NCBI GenBank assembly: GCA_905221605.1
Contig: CAJNDS010002685.1
Location: 124,001-188,000 of the forward strand
Reading direction: 5' to 3'
DNA length: 64,000 nucleotides
DNA from: Symbiodinium natans
Taxonomy: Eukaryota; Sar; Dinophyceae; Suessiales; Symbiodiniaceae
Shown: positions 25,501 through 38,500 of the stretch, in pieces
How the letters are laid out: every line of letters starts with the position of its first letter
Position numbering within the stretch: the first letter of the stretch is position 1
Translations under genes and position numbers: made by a program
The notes under the pieces: model-generated
Seen by the model: only the letters and a program-made list of their open reading frames with translations
Databases searched by the model: none
What the model was told of the DNA's origin: nothing

Positions 25501-26496
25501 TTACAGCCTGTGCTACGTACCGCGTCAGCTTCTGATACATGCATGCTCGGCAGCCAAAAGTACCATGCTGGCATGCTTATGTGGTCTTCTTTACTTTGAA
25601 CTTTACACGACTTTACTATGCAAACCACGTGGAGTTGTCTAAGCCACCCTGCTGGGCATGGTTGTGGGTCACGATGATGGTCAGCCTTGTTACACAACGG
25701 ACTTTTCAACCCCAACACAATCAGCAGTTCACTGAATATCTGAGGTCCTTGCGCATCATCTTTCAGATCTGATCTCCAAACGAAATTGTCTTCCTTCAAG
25801 GCCTCTGCATCAACGGGTCCGGGTAGAGCCATTGGGCACTGCTTGGGACAAAAAGACCGGTGCCTCTGCCAGGTCCTGCTCAGCCTGCTTTTGCAGAGCC
25901 TTGCCTCTCTCACTGAGGCTTGTCGCCTCGAACACAATGGAAAGGCGGACAACACACAACTACACACACACACACATGGTATCCAATCGACACTGGTTGG
26001 GAAATCTTGTGCACGCCTGGGCAAATCGAACTACACTCTGATTCTTTTGATGCGAATACATGGAGTTGATCAGTCTGGTGATGGATGGCTGGATAGCTTC
26101 GTGGGAACAGGTACCATCACAATCAATACGAATTCTGACTGTGCAGCCATCGGGTACTGTGGTAAACCTGTTTAAACCTTTTCAGGAACACACACACACA
26201 CAAAACAAAACAAAAAAAAAAACATGCACACCAACGCACGCTTTAGGCGCTGACGGTCTTGCCTTCGCTTTTTGCTTTCTTTTTCGAGACTTCCTGTTGC
26301 CAAGCATGCAGTGCGAGGGCGCAGCCCTGGCGGTAACCCTAGAGGCCCTATACATCTTGAGCACACGAACCTGTGCACTGGCACCTTAACCCACCACAGC
26401 ACCACAAAGCAACTCCAGTCTCAGCACCGGCCTTGGCTTTATGGCTGCCTGCCGAGAAAACAGCTCAGCCAGTGAGTCGGCTCGCTCTCGCTCTCG

Positions 26497-26543
<47 letters not shown>

Positions 26544-29500
26544 GCACGCATAGCCCTCTCTCTCTCTCTCTCGCTCGCTCTCTCCAGGACCCTCGAAACT
26601 GTAAAGCTGACAACGACGTGCAAAGGCCAACACGCAAGTCAATGTCCTCTGAAGCCCGATATGCATTCATATGCGAATAACTCCGAGCCTCAACTCAAGA
26701 CAGAAGAGCATCATACGTCCCCCAAGCGACCCAGAAGCCGGTTTTTTTGTTTTTGTTCCTTGGGGCAGGCTCTTCTAAGCCTCCCGAGCCGCCATCTTCG
26801 CCATCCTCCTCCCGTGCCTCCTGCGAGCAGTTCAGCTGCTCTTCAATGTGGCCTCTGAAACCTTGGTAGACCTTTGGTCCCCAAAGCCCTAAACCCGAAG
26901 CCCGAAACCCTCGCAACCCCTAGACGCTTGCAAACCCCTCAACACGCTTGAGTGTCTGAGGGCTCGTAGAAATACGCGCCTTCGTTCCGCCGGTGTCGCC
27001 TTTCTTGGAGCGCTTTCCCTGTTGGGCCGCTGAGCATCGCTGAGCCACACTAATCACACTACAGCTTTCTATGCCACATCGTGACAAGTTCCGCCTTCGG
27101 GGATGCCACGTCTTCATCCTGACACATCAAGGTGTGTTCATCTGGGACCTGCCAGTTCTTCAACCTTTCTTGAAACCCCCTACTCCGGTCCCTCGCAATG
27201 GTCTTCGCCTCTTCTGTGAGACGCTTGAAACCCTGCATTTTTTGTGGCCCCCTCTTGCGCGTGCTACACCCCGCATTGGGCCAGCCCGTCTGCCGAGGCG
27301 GCGCGCGCAGGCGTTCAATTGCCCCCAAAGCTCCTCCTCGTCATCCTCATCTTCACCCTGCTTTGGCTTGGCCTTGCAGCAAGACGCAGCGTTTCGGATG
27401 AAGGTTGAGTCGGTTACAAGTGTCGGGAGCGGGCCGAGGGTGTGTTGGGAACAGGGGGGGCGGTGTTGGGAACTGGGCAGGCGTGAGTCGGGAACGCAGG
27501 GGGGGTGAGTCGGGAACAGGGCCCACGTGTACAGCACGCCCGGGGGTTGAGTTGGGAAAGTCTGCCCCCCCAGAATTGGGTTTCGGAGTGATGACCCTAC
27601 TCTGCAGGTTTGTTTTAAGTCCTCTTTCGACGACTTGGAGTTGGGTCTACCGTCTTCTTTTCAGCTTCCAAAGGGGAGACTTTACGAGGCGAACACATCC
27701 GACGTGTCATGAACCCGCACACCAACACGCCGAATTGGTGTGCGGGTTCATGACACGTCGGATGTGTTCCCCTCGTAAAGTCTGCCCTTTGGAAGCTGAA
27801 AAGAAGACGGTAGACCCAACTCCAAGTCGTCGAAAGAGGACTTAAAACAAACCTGCAGAGTAGGGTCATCACTCCGAAACCCAATTCTGGGGGGCAGCCG
27901 TTCCCAACTCAACCCCCGGGCGTGCTGTACACATGAGCCCTGTTCCCGACTCACCCCCCCTGCGTTCCCGATTCACCCCTGCCCTGTTCCCAACACGCAC
28001 CCCCCCTGTTCTCAACACGCGTGTGCCCAACACACCCCAGTTGCAACCAACACGACTAACATTCTGTTTCCAAGACTCAGCAATCGGAGAAAGCCCTCTA
28101 GCGAGCATTTGGGTCCGAGGTTCGGGACTGGGGCTTTAGAGACTTTGGGGATTCAGCGCTAAACCACGTAAGGATTTGGACATTAATTGATCTGGAATTT
28201 TAGGGCTTAAGACGGCTTGTGGGTGTACAGCCCTCTGCCTCGTCATCCGCTTCTTCATCCTCTTCTTCTTCATTGCGACCCTGTGGGAGGTACATGGTGG
28301 TAGGACGAGACCTCTTGCCGGCGCTTCATATGAAGCAGGGTTTATATTTCTGGATTTGGTGGGTGTATAAGGTTCCTTTTCAATATTGGTGAGTGTATGT
28401 ATTGGGTGTCCTTTTGGGAGTACAAGAAATATAAACCCTACTTCATATCAAGAAGAGGCTTGATTTTTAGGCTGAATCCATGTGCACCCTGGATAGAGGA
28501 CATGGAATCCGAATAACTTCATGGAAGGGCTCGTTCAGACTCGTTGAGGGTTTACTGTTTGTACGGGCTTCGGTTCCCAGTGTCCCATGCCTTGAATCCC
28601 CCAACTCGTAATCGTCGTAAACCCTAAGCCACCGTCCTGATGGTTCGCAGCTCACAATGGAGGGCGGTCCCTTGCGTGTTTTAGGAGGGCCCCCCCCCCT
28701 ACGTTACTGTCCTTTCACGAGCAGGTAGCCGGGCGCCTCAGCCTCCTCCTCGGGCCGCTCTAACTCACGCTCGTCAGGATCCTCGACACCTTCCTCCTTT
28801 GGCGACTTCTCGGGATTTTGGTGTTGCAGGTGAGGGGCTGGGGTTATTGCCAGCAATTAGAAGACAATGACAGGCCTCGCCTCTTCTTGCGGTGGGTCGT
28901 ACATACCTTCATGGCATCTCACGAGCGGGATGCTCGGCCAAGTCAGCGCTGTGTTTGCTGGAAGGGCCTGAGCTTACGTCGTCATCGTCGTCCTCATCCT
29001 CCTCCTCGTCAGCCTGGACGCATCTATGATCCATGCATATCCAAGCACCCAAGTACCTTGAGCAGTATGTTGGGTTGCATTCTCAAGTGCTCAAAGTCAC
29101 CCTGCTGAGCCCTTTAGCTGGGTTGCGGGTGCGTCGGGTTGTAGAGAATCCTTCGAGTTGCGGGGGTCTGTGTCCCGAAACAGTTCGGCGGCCTGCTCCT
29201 CAGCATCTGCCGCCCGCTCCTCCTCCTTCCAGAAGTGCTCACTTGAGAGTCTTGAGAGCATCCAGCTTGGAGCGACCGTTAGTTCGAAGGGCTCCCTGTG
29301 CCTCTGCCTTGTCTTCGGCTCCAAGTATCTTCCCTGGCGGCCGTCGCTCCCGGCATCAAAGCAAAAGGTCAGGCGTAGCCAGTACCTTTACAACAGAGCC
29401 CTCTTAGTCTTCCAAAGAATTGGGGGCCAGCTCACAAGCCCAAAATATGAAACCACCCCAAAGCCCGAAGCCCGTTCGGCAGCTAAGCTCTGAGCTTCGC

Positions 29501-32500
29501 TTCTTCTTCTTGGTTTCTGCAGGAGTTTCCTTTGGGCTTTTGCGAAAGGGGTTCTGAGTCAGGAAAGGAAAGGGTGGCCAGAGTGGCCTTGGTTTAGAAG
29601 GGCTCGAGGACTGTTCTAGGGTTCATGGACATGATAGCAGAGGAATAGCACATCTTCGAAGGCTGCTGAACGCCGTGGAACTCCCGAAACCTCAATTCGG
29701 TCCCAAGGCTGCGAAGGCTGTGGGCTTAGCAGTGCAAAGTGTCCTCAGCTTCTTCAGCTGGCTCATCCGCACCTGATGGGGATCAGCGCGGAGTGCCAGA
29801 GCCCAGGTGCACAGTCATGGTAGTCACATCTCAACGAAGACATGCACAAAGGCTAGACAGTCAGCGATCGCTGGATGTGCAACCCTGCGCAGACACGGCA
29901 GGGCACTGGAAAGCATGCCTTGGGAGAGCTGGCATCGCCATGCGAAGGTGGGTTTTGCACGCTTGCGCAGCGAAAGAGAAGTTTATGCAGCATATGCGGC
30001 CGAAGTTGAACCTCCCCGCGCCTGTGTCTCCAGTGCCTGTTGCTGCAACTTTGCTTCTCTTTCCCACCTGTGACTGAGCGTGCCCATCAAGTGATCGACT
30101 CTTCCAGTACAAAGCACAGGCTCAGTCACAACGGCGATGGCCTTCACCTTCACATCCTTGGTTTCGGCGACGATCTTACTGAGCTGCTTCCTGACCAGGG
30201 CCACAAGTCTAGCAGCTAGCATACAGCAAATGCCTTGCACTGAAACGGATTTCCTGGAGCAAATGACTTGGAACATGTGTTGTCGTCTTTACTACGGCTA
30301 CGAGCAAACCAATACTAGCATGGGCAGCCATCACGAAATGGCGCACTTCAGTTCACGGACGACGGTCGTCTCGATGAAGTTCTTGAGCCTCATCGGACTT
30401 CGAAAGTCATGTGGCATGGCGAGTGTGCTTGCCGAGCTCAGCCATGCCATAGGCATTGTTAGAGCGACGACCGAAGTGTATTGAATTTTCACTTCTTCTC
30501 TGAGTCTGACATCCTGTAGACAGCGAACAAGCGAAGAAGAACAGACTTTCCAGCAGTGGCAGTCTGTACAAAGTGAATGAACACCCAGGGTGCCACTGTC
30601 ACTTTACAGAGAGGAGCTTCAAACGATGGTCTGCAGCAGTCAGCTGTACAGAAGAACTGCTTGCAATGAATTCACACTATACTGTACCAGTCCGGCAGGC
30701 GCGCGCGTGCCAGCCGGCTGGACAAAGTTGACTAAGCAATGGCAGGTATGGGAAGCTTCTTCAAAGACTTCCGCTTGCATCATCAGTCCGAATCAGTCCA
30801 CGGCTCAGTCTGCAAAGAGCTGTGACGGCCCGCTCTTCCCCAAACTTGGCATCATCGCTGCTTTGATTTCAATCGATGCCTTTAAGCCCTCCACGACTTT
30901 TCTGCGCCTCCGTCGCATCTGGGCTGTGGCTGCCAGCATTGCATCGCCGACGGCCAGCACTACCTCAACGAAGTCCGTGAGTTGGCAGCTCTGCTGCGCA
31001 CTTAGTACGCTTACCTGGTTCGTCTCATTGTCAAGCAGGGTTAGCTTCCATTCCAACAGGTCACTCTGAACCTGAGCGGCGCCCAGCAGCGCCGGACACA
31101 TCGATTCAGTCTCACTCTCCAAGCAGATCAACTCTTCGAGAATGCGTGCCAACCCATCGATGAGATCATCAAACACATGGAACACTTCGCTTAGGACAGT
31201 GGTGGCTGCTTCCGTATCGATGCTGCGAGACCCTGTCCCGAAAACCTTAAGCAGGCCCCGAACATCGCTCCAGCTGCGGCCACACTCCTCTGATGTCTCG
31301 GATCTCCCCATCCCCGGATCAGGGTTGCCGAGGCCTTCGGTGAGGGCCTTGAGCCCAAAGGGTCCCAAGAGGCTCACAGAAGTCAGGCTGTCGAAGTTGT
31401 CGGAGTTGTCGCGCTTCGCGGATGCAATATTTTTTTCCCGGGCTTCGATTCGATTAACTGCAACAACTTGGAAGGCCTCCAGCTCCGCAAGCTGCGACCT
31501 GCCCTTCTCCAGGGCTATTGCGGCTGCTTCCAGTGCATCCGCTATGCTGCCCGGATCGGGCAGCTCCACCCAAGCTGTGGAAGCGGGGAGCATCTCAAGT
31601 GCAAGTCGACAGCGCTCTGCTGCCTGAGCTAAGGCGTCGGAGGCCTCTACTGCAATGTCTGCAGCCACCGGCCGTTCTCCATTGAATGCGGAGGCCAATT
31701 CACGAGTCTCTTCAAGGTCTTGGAGTGTCACGTGAAGCTGGCGAAATCTGGTACGCATGGTGCCCATGCGTGCCAGTGATTTGGCGAGCACATCTGCGGC
31801 CAAGGCCACACCCGAGGCCGCACCCATCCGGGCCTTGGAGGCCCGTTTGGAGGCCTCCTTGGGCTGGGCTTGCGCCGCCCAGGCTGTGTAGCGTGTCATG
31901 TGCTCCGCAGCATCCGGGTCGCCCAGGTTCCTGAAAGTATCCTGGCAGGTCTGGGAACGCAAGCTCTTGGCAAGGCTCTCTGCGTGCATCTGCAGATCTT
32001 CGAGGCCCTGTGGGCAGGCCTCCTCTGAGGTCAGACTATCAAGCTTGGCTCGGCACATCGCTGGCGCTCAGGATGGTCTATATAGGGCTTAGCCTAATGT
32101 TTTGCATCTTCAGCAGCCACGAGCATCGAAAGACGGAATCGCGCATGCAGGTGTGATCTGGGGCCTTGTGAGGCCAGTTACGACTCATTCGAGAGATGCG
32201 GTCACTTAACCCACACGGTCTCTGGACATCGTATCTTGTATGTATGTATGTATGTATGTATGTATGTATGTATGTATGTATGTATGTATGTGTACATGGT
32301 TTTCTGTACATATATATATATATATATATATAGATATAGATATAGATACAAATATGTTTACGTAGGGATGAAATACTGGATGAATGGATGAGTGGATGAG
32401 TGGATGAATGGATGAATGGATGAATGGATGAATGGACGAATGGATGAATGGATGAATGGATGAATGGATGAATGGATGAATGGATGAATGGATGAATGGA

Positions 32501-35500
32501 TGAATGGATGAATGCATGAATGGATGAATGGATGAATGGATGAATGGATGAATGGATGAATGGATGAATGGATGAATGGATGAATGGATGAATGGATGAA
32601 TGGATGAATGGATGAATGGATGAATGGATGAATGATCAGGAGTAGCTTCATCCCGCCGACCCCGGCTTTGGCGGGTCGAGACCGCAGGAAGCACCCAGCG
32701 AAACTGCCAGGCCCAGAATTCGCAACGAACTCTCTTCATTCAGTGATTCAGTGTGGCAGGTGCGTCAGAGGCCAGGTGCGACACAGTGAATGTCATTGAA
32801 ACCAAGGCGAATTCGAAGCAAGCTCTTGGGGGGCAAGTGCAGCTGGGGTGTCCACCGCTCTCGCGTCACCTCAGCTGCGGTCCCGTGGAGGACGCTGCGC
32901 AAGGGCGACCGAGGCTTCAAACGTCCAAGCTTCGGATGCTGCGAAGGCTCAGCCCTGCACATACGGTACGGCCTGCCGGCATCCAAGGCTGCATTGAGCC
33001 CTCGAGCTTACAAAGCCTTCATGACCCTCGAAGCCCCAAATAGCCTCAAAGTCGACCCGTATGCCGACACGTCATGAGCCCGAATACTGGTGAAGCTGAG
33101 AAAGCCCCCGCAGCCTTACAAAGGTCATCCAGCGGCATGAACTCAATCCGACACTGGTACACCCAGACCTTGCAGCATCAGCAATTTTGTGCATTAAGGG
33201 CTTTGAAGAATAGCTGTTTATGGACCAGCTTAGTTTTTGGGATGCGGCTGTCGTCTTCCACCTTCTCCCGATCGTTGGATTGCGATAATCAAAGCGGGAC
33301 AGTGCCCCATGTAAATACCTAACAGCTACATACATACAGAAAACGATAATGAAAAAATGTATATGTATGTACATATATCTATATGAGTTACTTATGTAAG
33401 TGTTTGTTTATTCACTATATATGTATAAACCCCACAACATCCCAAAACCCTATACATTCCCGGCTGCTTGAATCTTGGACTCCAGCAACCTGCGAGCCGA
33501 TGAGCCGGACACTTTCGTTCACGACCTTGACACTTTAAAATATGTTCTAACGAATCGGGCTGTAGGAGGGGGGGCATCTAAGGAAGACGTGGAGGGGTTG
33601 GAATGGTTCTTCGGAGGCTTTGAAGGGATTCAGCCTGCAGGCAGGTCGGGAACGGGGGACCCAGGGCACGCACCAATCGGGCCACGCAGTCCATCACCGT
33701 CACCTGCAGAAGGCTCCAAGTTGTGGATGCATTCTTGAGACGCAGCTACTGCTAACGCGCTGTCGATTGCATCTCCTCTCTCCCTGCGCTGAGAGCAAAA
33801 CCTTTCTGAACCGTCGCTTCAGTCCCTGGGCAGCTGCCTGGCACTACAAGGCTGTGCTGTTGTGGATGTTGCATCTCGACAGCACAGCACTTCCCATCCT
33901 AAACCCCCTTAAAACATCCGCAACCCTACTTCTGTACGCCCTCAAAAACAGGTACTGCAAGCTCTCAACATTCCTCGGACTGAGATGCCGAGAAGGCTGA
34001 GGTCTCGGCAATTCGCTGCTGGAGTGATGCAGGCTTACCGTCGGGACCCGTTCCTGAGAAGGTTGCCAGGTTGGGGGGCTGCCCACGCTCATTGTGACTG
34101 GAGAGCTGTTTAAAAATGTTAGAGACTTTATCGGAGCCGTTTGCAACCTGCTCTCCGACTCTCCGGCAGCAGCAGACTCAGGTGCGCACCAAGCACCGGC
34201 ACAGTCATCAGTGGTGTCGAGCAGCTCCTATTTGCGGAGTTGAGCATTGCAGTCTGTGCCTAAGTCCCAAACCCTATAAGCTGTTCGGCAAGTATGGAGC
34301 TGGGCACTGCTTGTGTAGAGGCGATGTGAGGTCTTGAAGTTCAAAGTTGCGCGGTGCCCGACACGAGGGCTTCGGGTGGTCCAGGGAATCGAGGTTTGAA
34401 GTTTAAAGCGTGGCGAAACAGATCTTGCTTCTGCCTTTCACTTTCCCTTAGCTTTCGGCATCCTCCATGTGTCAGAAGTCTACCTGCAAACGGTTTGAGA
34501 ATTGACTCTGGATCCCTGTCCTCGATGCCGTCTGAATGATCTCTCGAAGCCGCGGAATTCCCAAGGTGACGTTGGCTCCTGGTGTTGAGCAGCAGCTTCT
34601 CGAATACTGCATGTTCTAAGCCTTCATCAAGCACTGTTGCACGAAGCATCTTGACCACGCAGGGTGTTGAACAGGCCGTGGTCTGTTCGTTGTATCATGA
34701 TGAAGTATTGTCCTTGTTCAACATAAGGGGCAGGCCAGAGGACCCCCCAACTAGGGGCCCATAGCTTGGGAAATGACCTCTGCAAGGTGCCTCCATGCCC
34801 CGCCAAGTGGAAGGTGTTCAGCGTCATCTGCGTGCTTGGCTCACCTCCGAAGAGGACACATTGAGGACACGGTGCAAACGGGAAAAAGGCTTCCTACCCA
34901 AATAAATAAGCCTCCAGGGCCTCCGATAAATGTGAGACTCGCACAAGCCGACAGCCGAGGTTCTGACCCATGCTCTGAGCAGCAATGACGCCCACAGCTT
35001 CGCCAGGCTCGGCGAGCGTCCGCCTGAGCACAACTCAGGATTCCACAGAAGCTTCGATGGCCTCAGGGGCCAAAAGCACACACCCACGCTGGAGCTAAGG
35101 GTGCTGCTGAAACTTCAGGCGCATGGCTTGTTCAAAGAGCTTGGCCTGCAAGGAAGCATCGAAGGGGGGGCCTTGCTTTGGGCTGGAATTTTTTATGGTT
35201 GCCTGCCCCAGGAAATATGGCAATGCAGAAACTGCCTTTTCTTATAATGATCTCCCGGCAGGTTTATGCGCATGCATTGGACTAGGCCGGCCTGGGTGTT
35301 GTTCTGACTTTCGATTAGGCACCCCCTCCCTGCCAAGCGGCCTCTTTGCGGGTCATTTGCCCAAGCTCCGCACTCTGCTGGACATACTTCTGGAGCGCCT
35401 TTGTCACACTCAGTTGTTGGGGTTTAGGGCTTGATTCGGGTGTAGGGTGAGGGGAAGACCCTAGCAACCCCGAACAGGCCATGTCAGGGTAGCTGTAAAC

Positions 35501-38500
35501 AGCAGGGTTAGGCGGGGCTCCCGCAGCTGCCAAATGCGATTTAGCTGCTGCTCATCCTACTTGCGCATGGACCTAAACCTCACTTGCTGTGCAATCTGTG
35601 CAAACCTCGCAATTAGAAAGTTGAACCTCTTAGCGCCCTGAGCACTCGCATGAAGGCCAAGGTGTTCGAACACGGACTCCCACCTCCTCATGCTTCTCCG
35701 ATGTGGCACCGTAGTAGTGAGAAGGCCCAAACCTCTGGGAACTCTGGGCTGGTTCTACGGTCCTTCACTCCTCAACCCCAACTGAAAGGCTTGCGTCAGG
35801 GGTCATCAATTCGGAGTCTCGTTTCGACCTGTGCCTCTGCCGGGCCTAGTGTCTGGTCGATGGCAGTAAATTACAACAGTATTGATTTCTAAAACCAAGG
35901 AAGCCTGGTTTGGAACACCCCCCAGCCCCGTGCCCCTGAAACCTGACTCTTGAGCGGCAGCTTAACTTTCCAGTATGCTGTGCTAGGTGAGCCGCGGTGA
36001 ATTGTGATCGTTGGGTCCAAAGGAATGTGAGACCCCCGCACGGCGGTGATGGGATCGAAGATGTCATCCTGGGGGAAAGAACTGCCAAAGTCTCACGTGG
36101 CATGACATCCGCACTCTCGGTCTCAGAGGCAATGAAGACCGAGATGCGCAGTCCGCCTGACAGGGCCTGTGGACTTGGGTCCCTGCACACCGAGCTGATG
36201 TTCCCTTTTTGACGTGCGTCCGAAGCTTCTTGCGCAGCGTCTTCCTGGACATGCTGAAGGCTGCCCGACTCAGCAACGCCAAGGAGTTGCGGCAAAACTC
36301 CTTCATAAGGTTGCGGCAGGGACAGCAGCGAGCAGGAGTCCATCTCGTTCTGCAGTTCGAGCAACGCTTCCACAGCCTTCCACCATCCATTGCGACACCA
36401 TGAGCATGAAACTCGTTGAAGGCCGATCATGCTCGCACTAAACAGCAGAAAGAACAAGCATGCGACAATACAAGCAATGCAAGGAAACAATTGTCTGCCT
36501 CGAGCGCCTGCGGGAAGTTGCCATCCTGAGCTTCTTGAGCACGATTGCTTTGAATTGCTCTCTCCTCGATGCCCCTCTGGTTCCCCATGCTTTGCCAGTG
36601 CGCACAACGCGTGCCCGCGCTGAAGGCCTCCAAAGGAGGAACCCGGCACACGACGGCCAAGTGTCCCGTCCAGGTTGTCTGAAGATCTCCAGAGTGTTTG
36701 AGGCAGACGTGTGAGAACTGTGGCACCTTTTCGAGCCTCAGCCCCCTCACCCTTGTCCTTCGTCCACAAGGTTGCCAGAGCCGCATTCAACTTCGTACGC
36801 ACAACACGCTTTCTTTCTTCGTGGGGCTTCCAAGAGGAGATCCACGCCTCCCACCCGACTGTTAAGCTGAGGGCTGAATGAGCCGGAGTTCAATGTCGAT
36901 ATATGTATACATGTATATATATATATATATATTTTTTTTATTTTTATATTTATATTCTTCTATCCCAACTATCTCTCTCTTTTCTTTCTTTCTTTCTTGG
37001 GGGCGTGGGGGCGAACCCCCTGGCTGTGCGCCTGCCCCGGTATTCGGGGATCCTCGGTTTTCCTCGGGGAGACGAGGTCAGGCTTGGCGCTTGTCCCCTT
37101 TTGCCCAGTCCTTTAGGGTCCTTAGTGCCCCCTGTCCCCTGCTAAGCCCCCTGCTAAGCCCCGCGCCATGCCCTTCCGTTTCTCCCCCCGAGTGGTAACA
37201 CGTAGCATCCTCCCGGGCCTTTCGTGTGATTTGCCCCAAGGAAAGAGCTCCAGGGTCATCTAAGCCTGTCCTAACCCATGTTCGCCCCAAACCGGCCCCT
37301 TGGTCCCCGGAGGATGATGCAGTGAGACGGGTTGGCCATCCGTGGTCTCAAACAGGCTGCAAACCCCTCTCAACCCGAAGTAACCGTGCGTCAACCTGAA
37401 GTCACAGCCCCCAGACGACCTGGAACCGAAACCTGTAACTCCCCGGCCCCCACGGTGGCTCACTAACTGTACTGCTCTGTTGCCCCATGCAAGGAGAGAC
37501 TGGGTTTACCCTTCGACCGCTAGCCAAGACCCCTATTGCCCCTCTCGCCCCTTCAATCAATCCCCGCGTGGGCTCGTCTACGCCTATGCTCTTCCCCTCC
37601 GTTCAGCAGCCCCACGCCCCCAGGGGGCTCAGTGCGTCTTCGCCTGGTTTCGTCGTCGCCGTCCCGCTCTTCTTTCGTGAAGTGCTTGTACTGTTGGCTT
37701 GTCCCCCCGCTTCTGGACCTCCGTGCGCGCTGGCCGCGCTGTTTGGACCGTCTCCTATCCGCAGCGATCCCCATTTGGGATTCCCACCTTCTCCTCATCG
37801 TCTGTGGCGGTGGGTGGCTGCTTGGCGGCGGGGTTGCCAAGCCTGTGTTGGTGGCGTGGGCGACGTGCCCCCTTCTGCCCCTTCCTCTGAGCTGGCTGTT
37901 CCTCCCGTTCCCCCTCCTCCATATACGATGATTGCCTCGTTCTTCTCCCTGCCATGATCACGATCTGGTAGTAGGTCTCGGTCTCGTTGGCTGGCTTCAC
38001 TCCCGTCTTCTGCGGCATCCGCCTCTTCATGGCCCCCCTCCGTTGCCGCTCCTTCTTTCTGGCAAGGGGGAGACCCCCGCGCGGAGGCGTGCCACGGTCC
38101 TCTCCACTCTGTGTCCATCTTCCCCATGACAAGAGTCCAATTTTCTGAGCTCTCGATGTGGATGCCAGGCTCGCAGATCACCTCTTGGAGGGTCACCACG
38201 TTCACTGTGGCAAGGCTTGCATGTGGTCCGCCCCCCCGACTGAGCGTGAGGAGGACGTCGAGAACTTTGTTGGCCCCGGCTCCTCCCACGTTCCAGGCGA
38301 GCATGTTCAGTGCTTGTTGGGTGGTACGCCCCCCACCTCGGGGGTGAAACTGGAGTGCTTTGTCTATGGGCGATCACTGTAGGGCCCCCCTAAGCCCCGA
38401 CCACTGCTGTTGGGTTTGCTCCACTGCAACCCTAAGCGCCTTGGCCATCTCGTTTACATCCACCCATCCTGGGCCCACCTTGTCTGCCCCTTCTTTGGCA

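Noticed and set aside
27405-27884. Two nearly identical open frames on opposite strands, 146 and 89 codons
   Set aside because: Mirror products of the inverted repeat, not paired genes.
32206-32739. 177-codon minus-strand frame with HPFIHSSI repeats
   Set aside because: It is the translation of the GGATGAAT minisatellite; no flanking coding sequence or splice sites.
36878-37198. Hydrophobic plus-strand frames beginning [14 protein letters not shown]
   Set aside because: Derived from an AT/T microsatellite and the LINE 3' end on the opposite strand.
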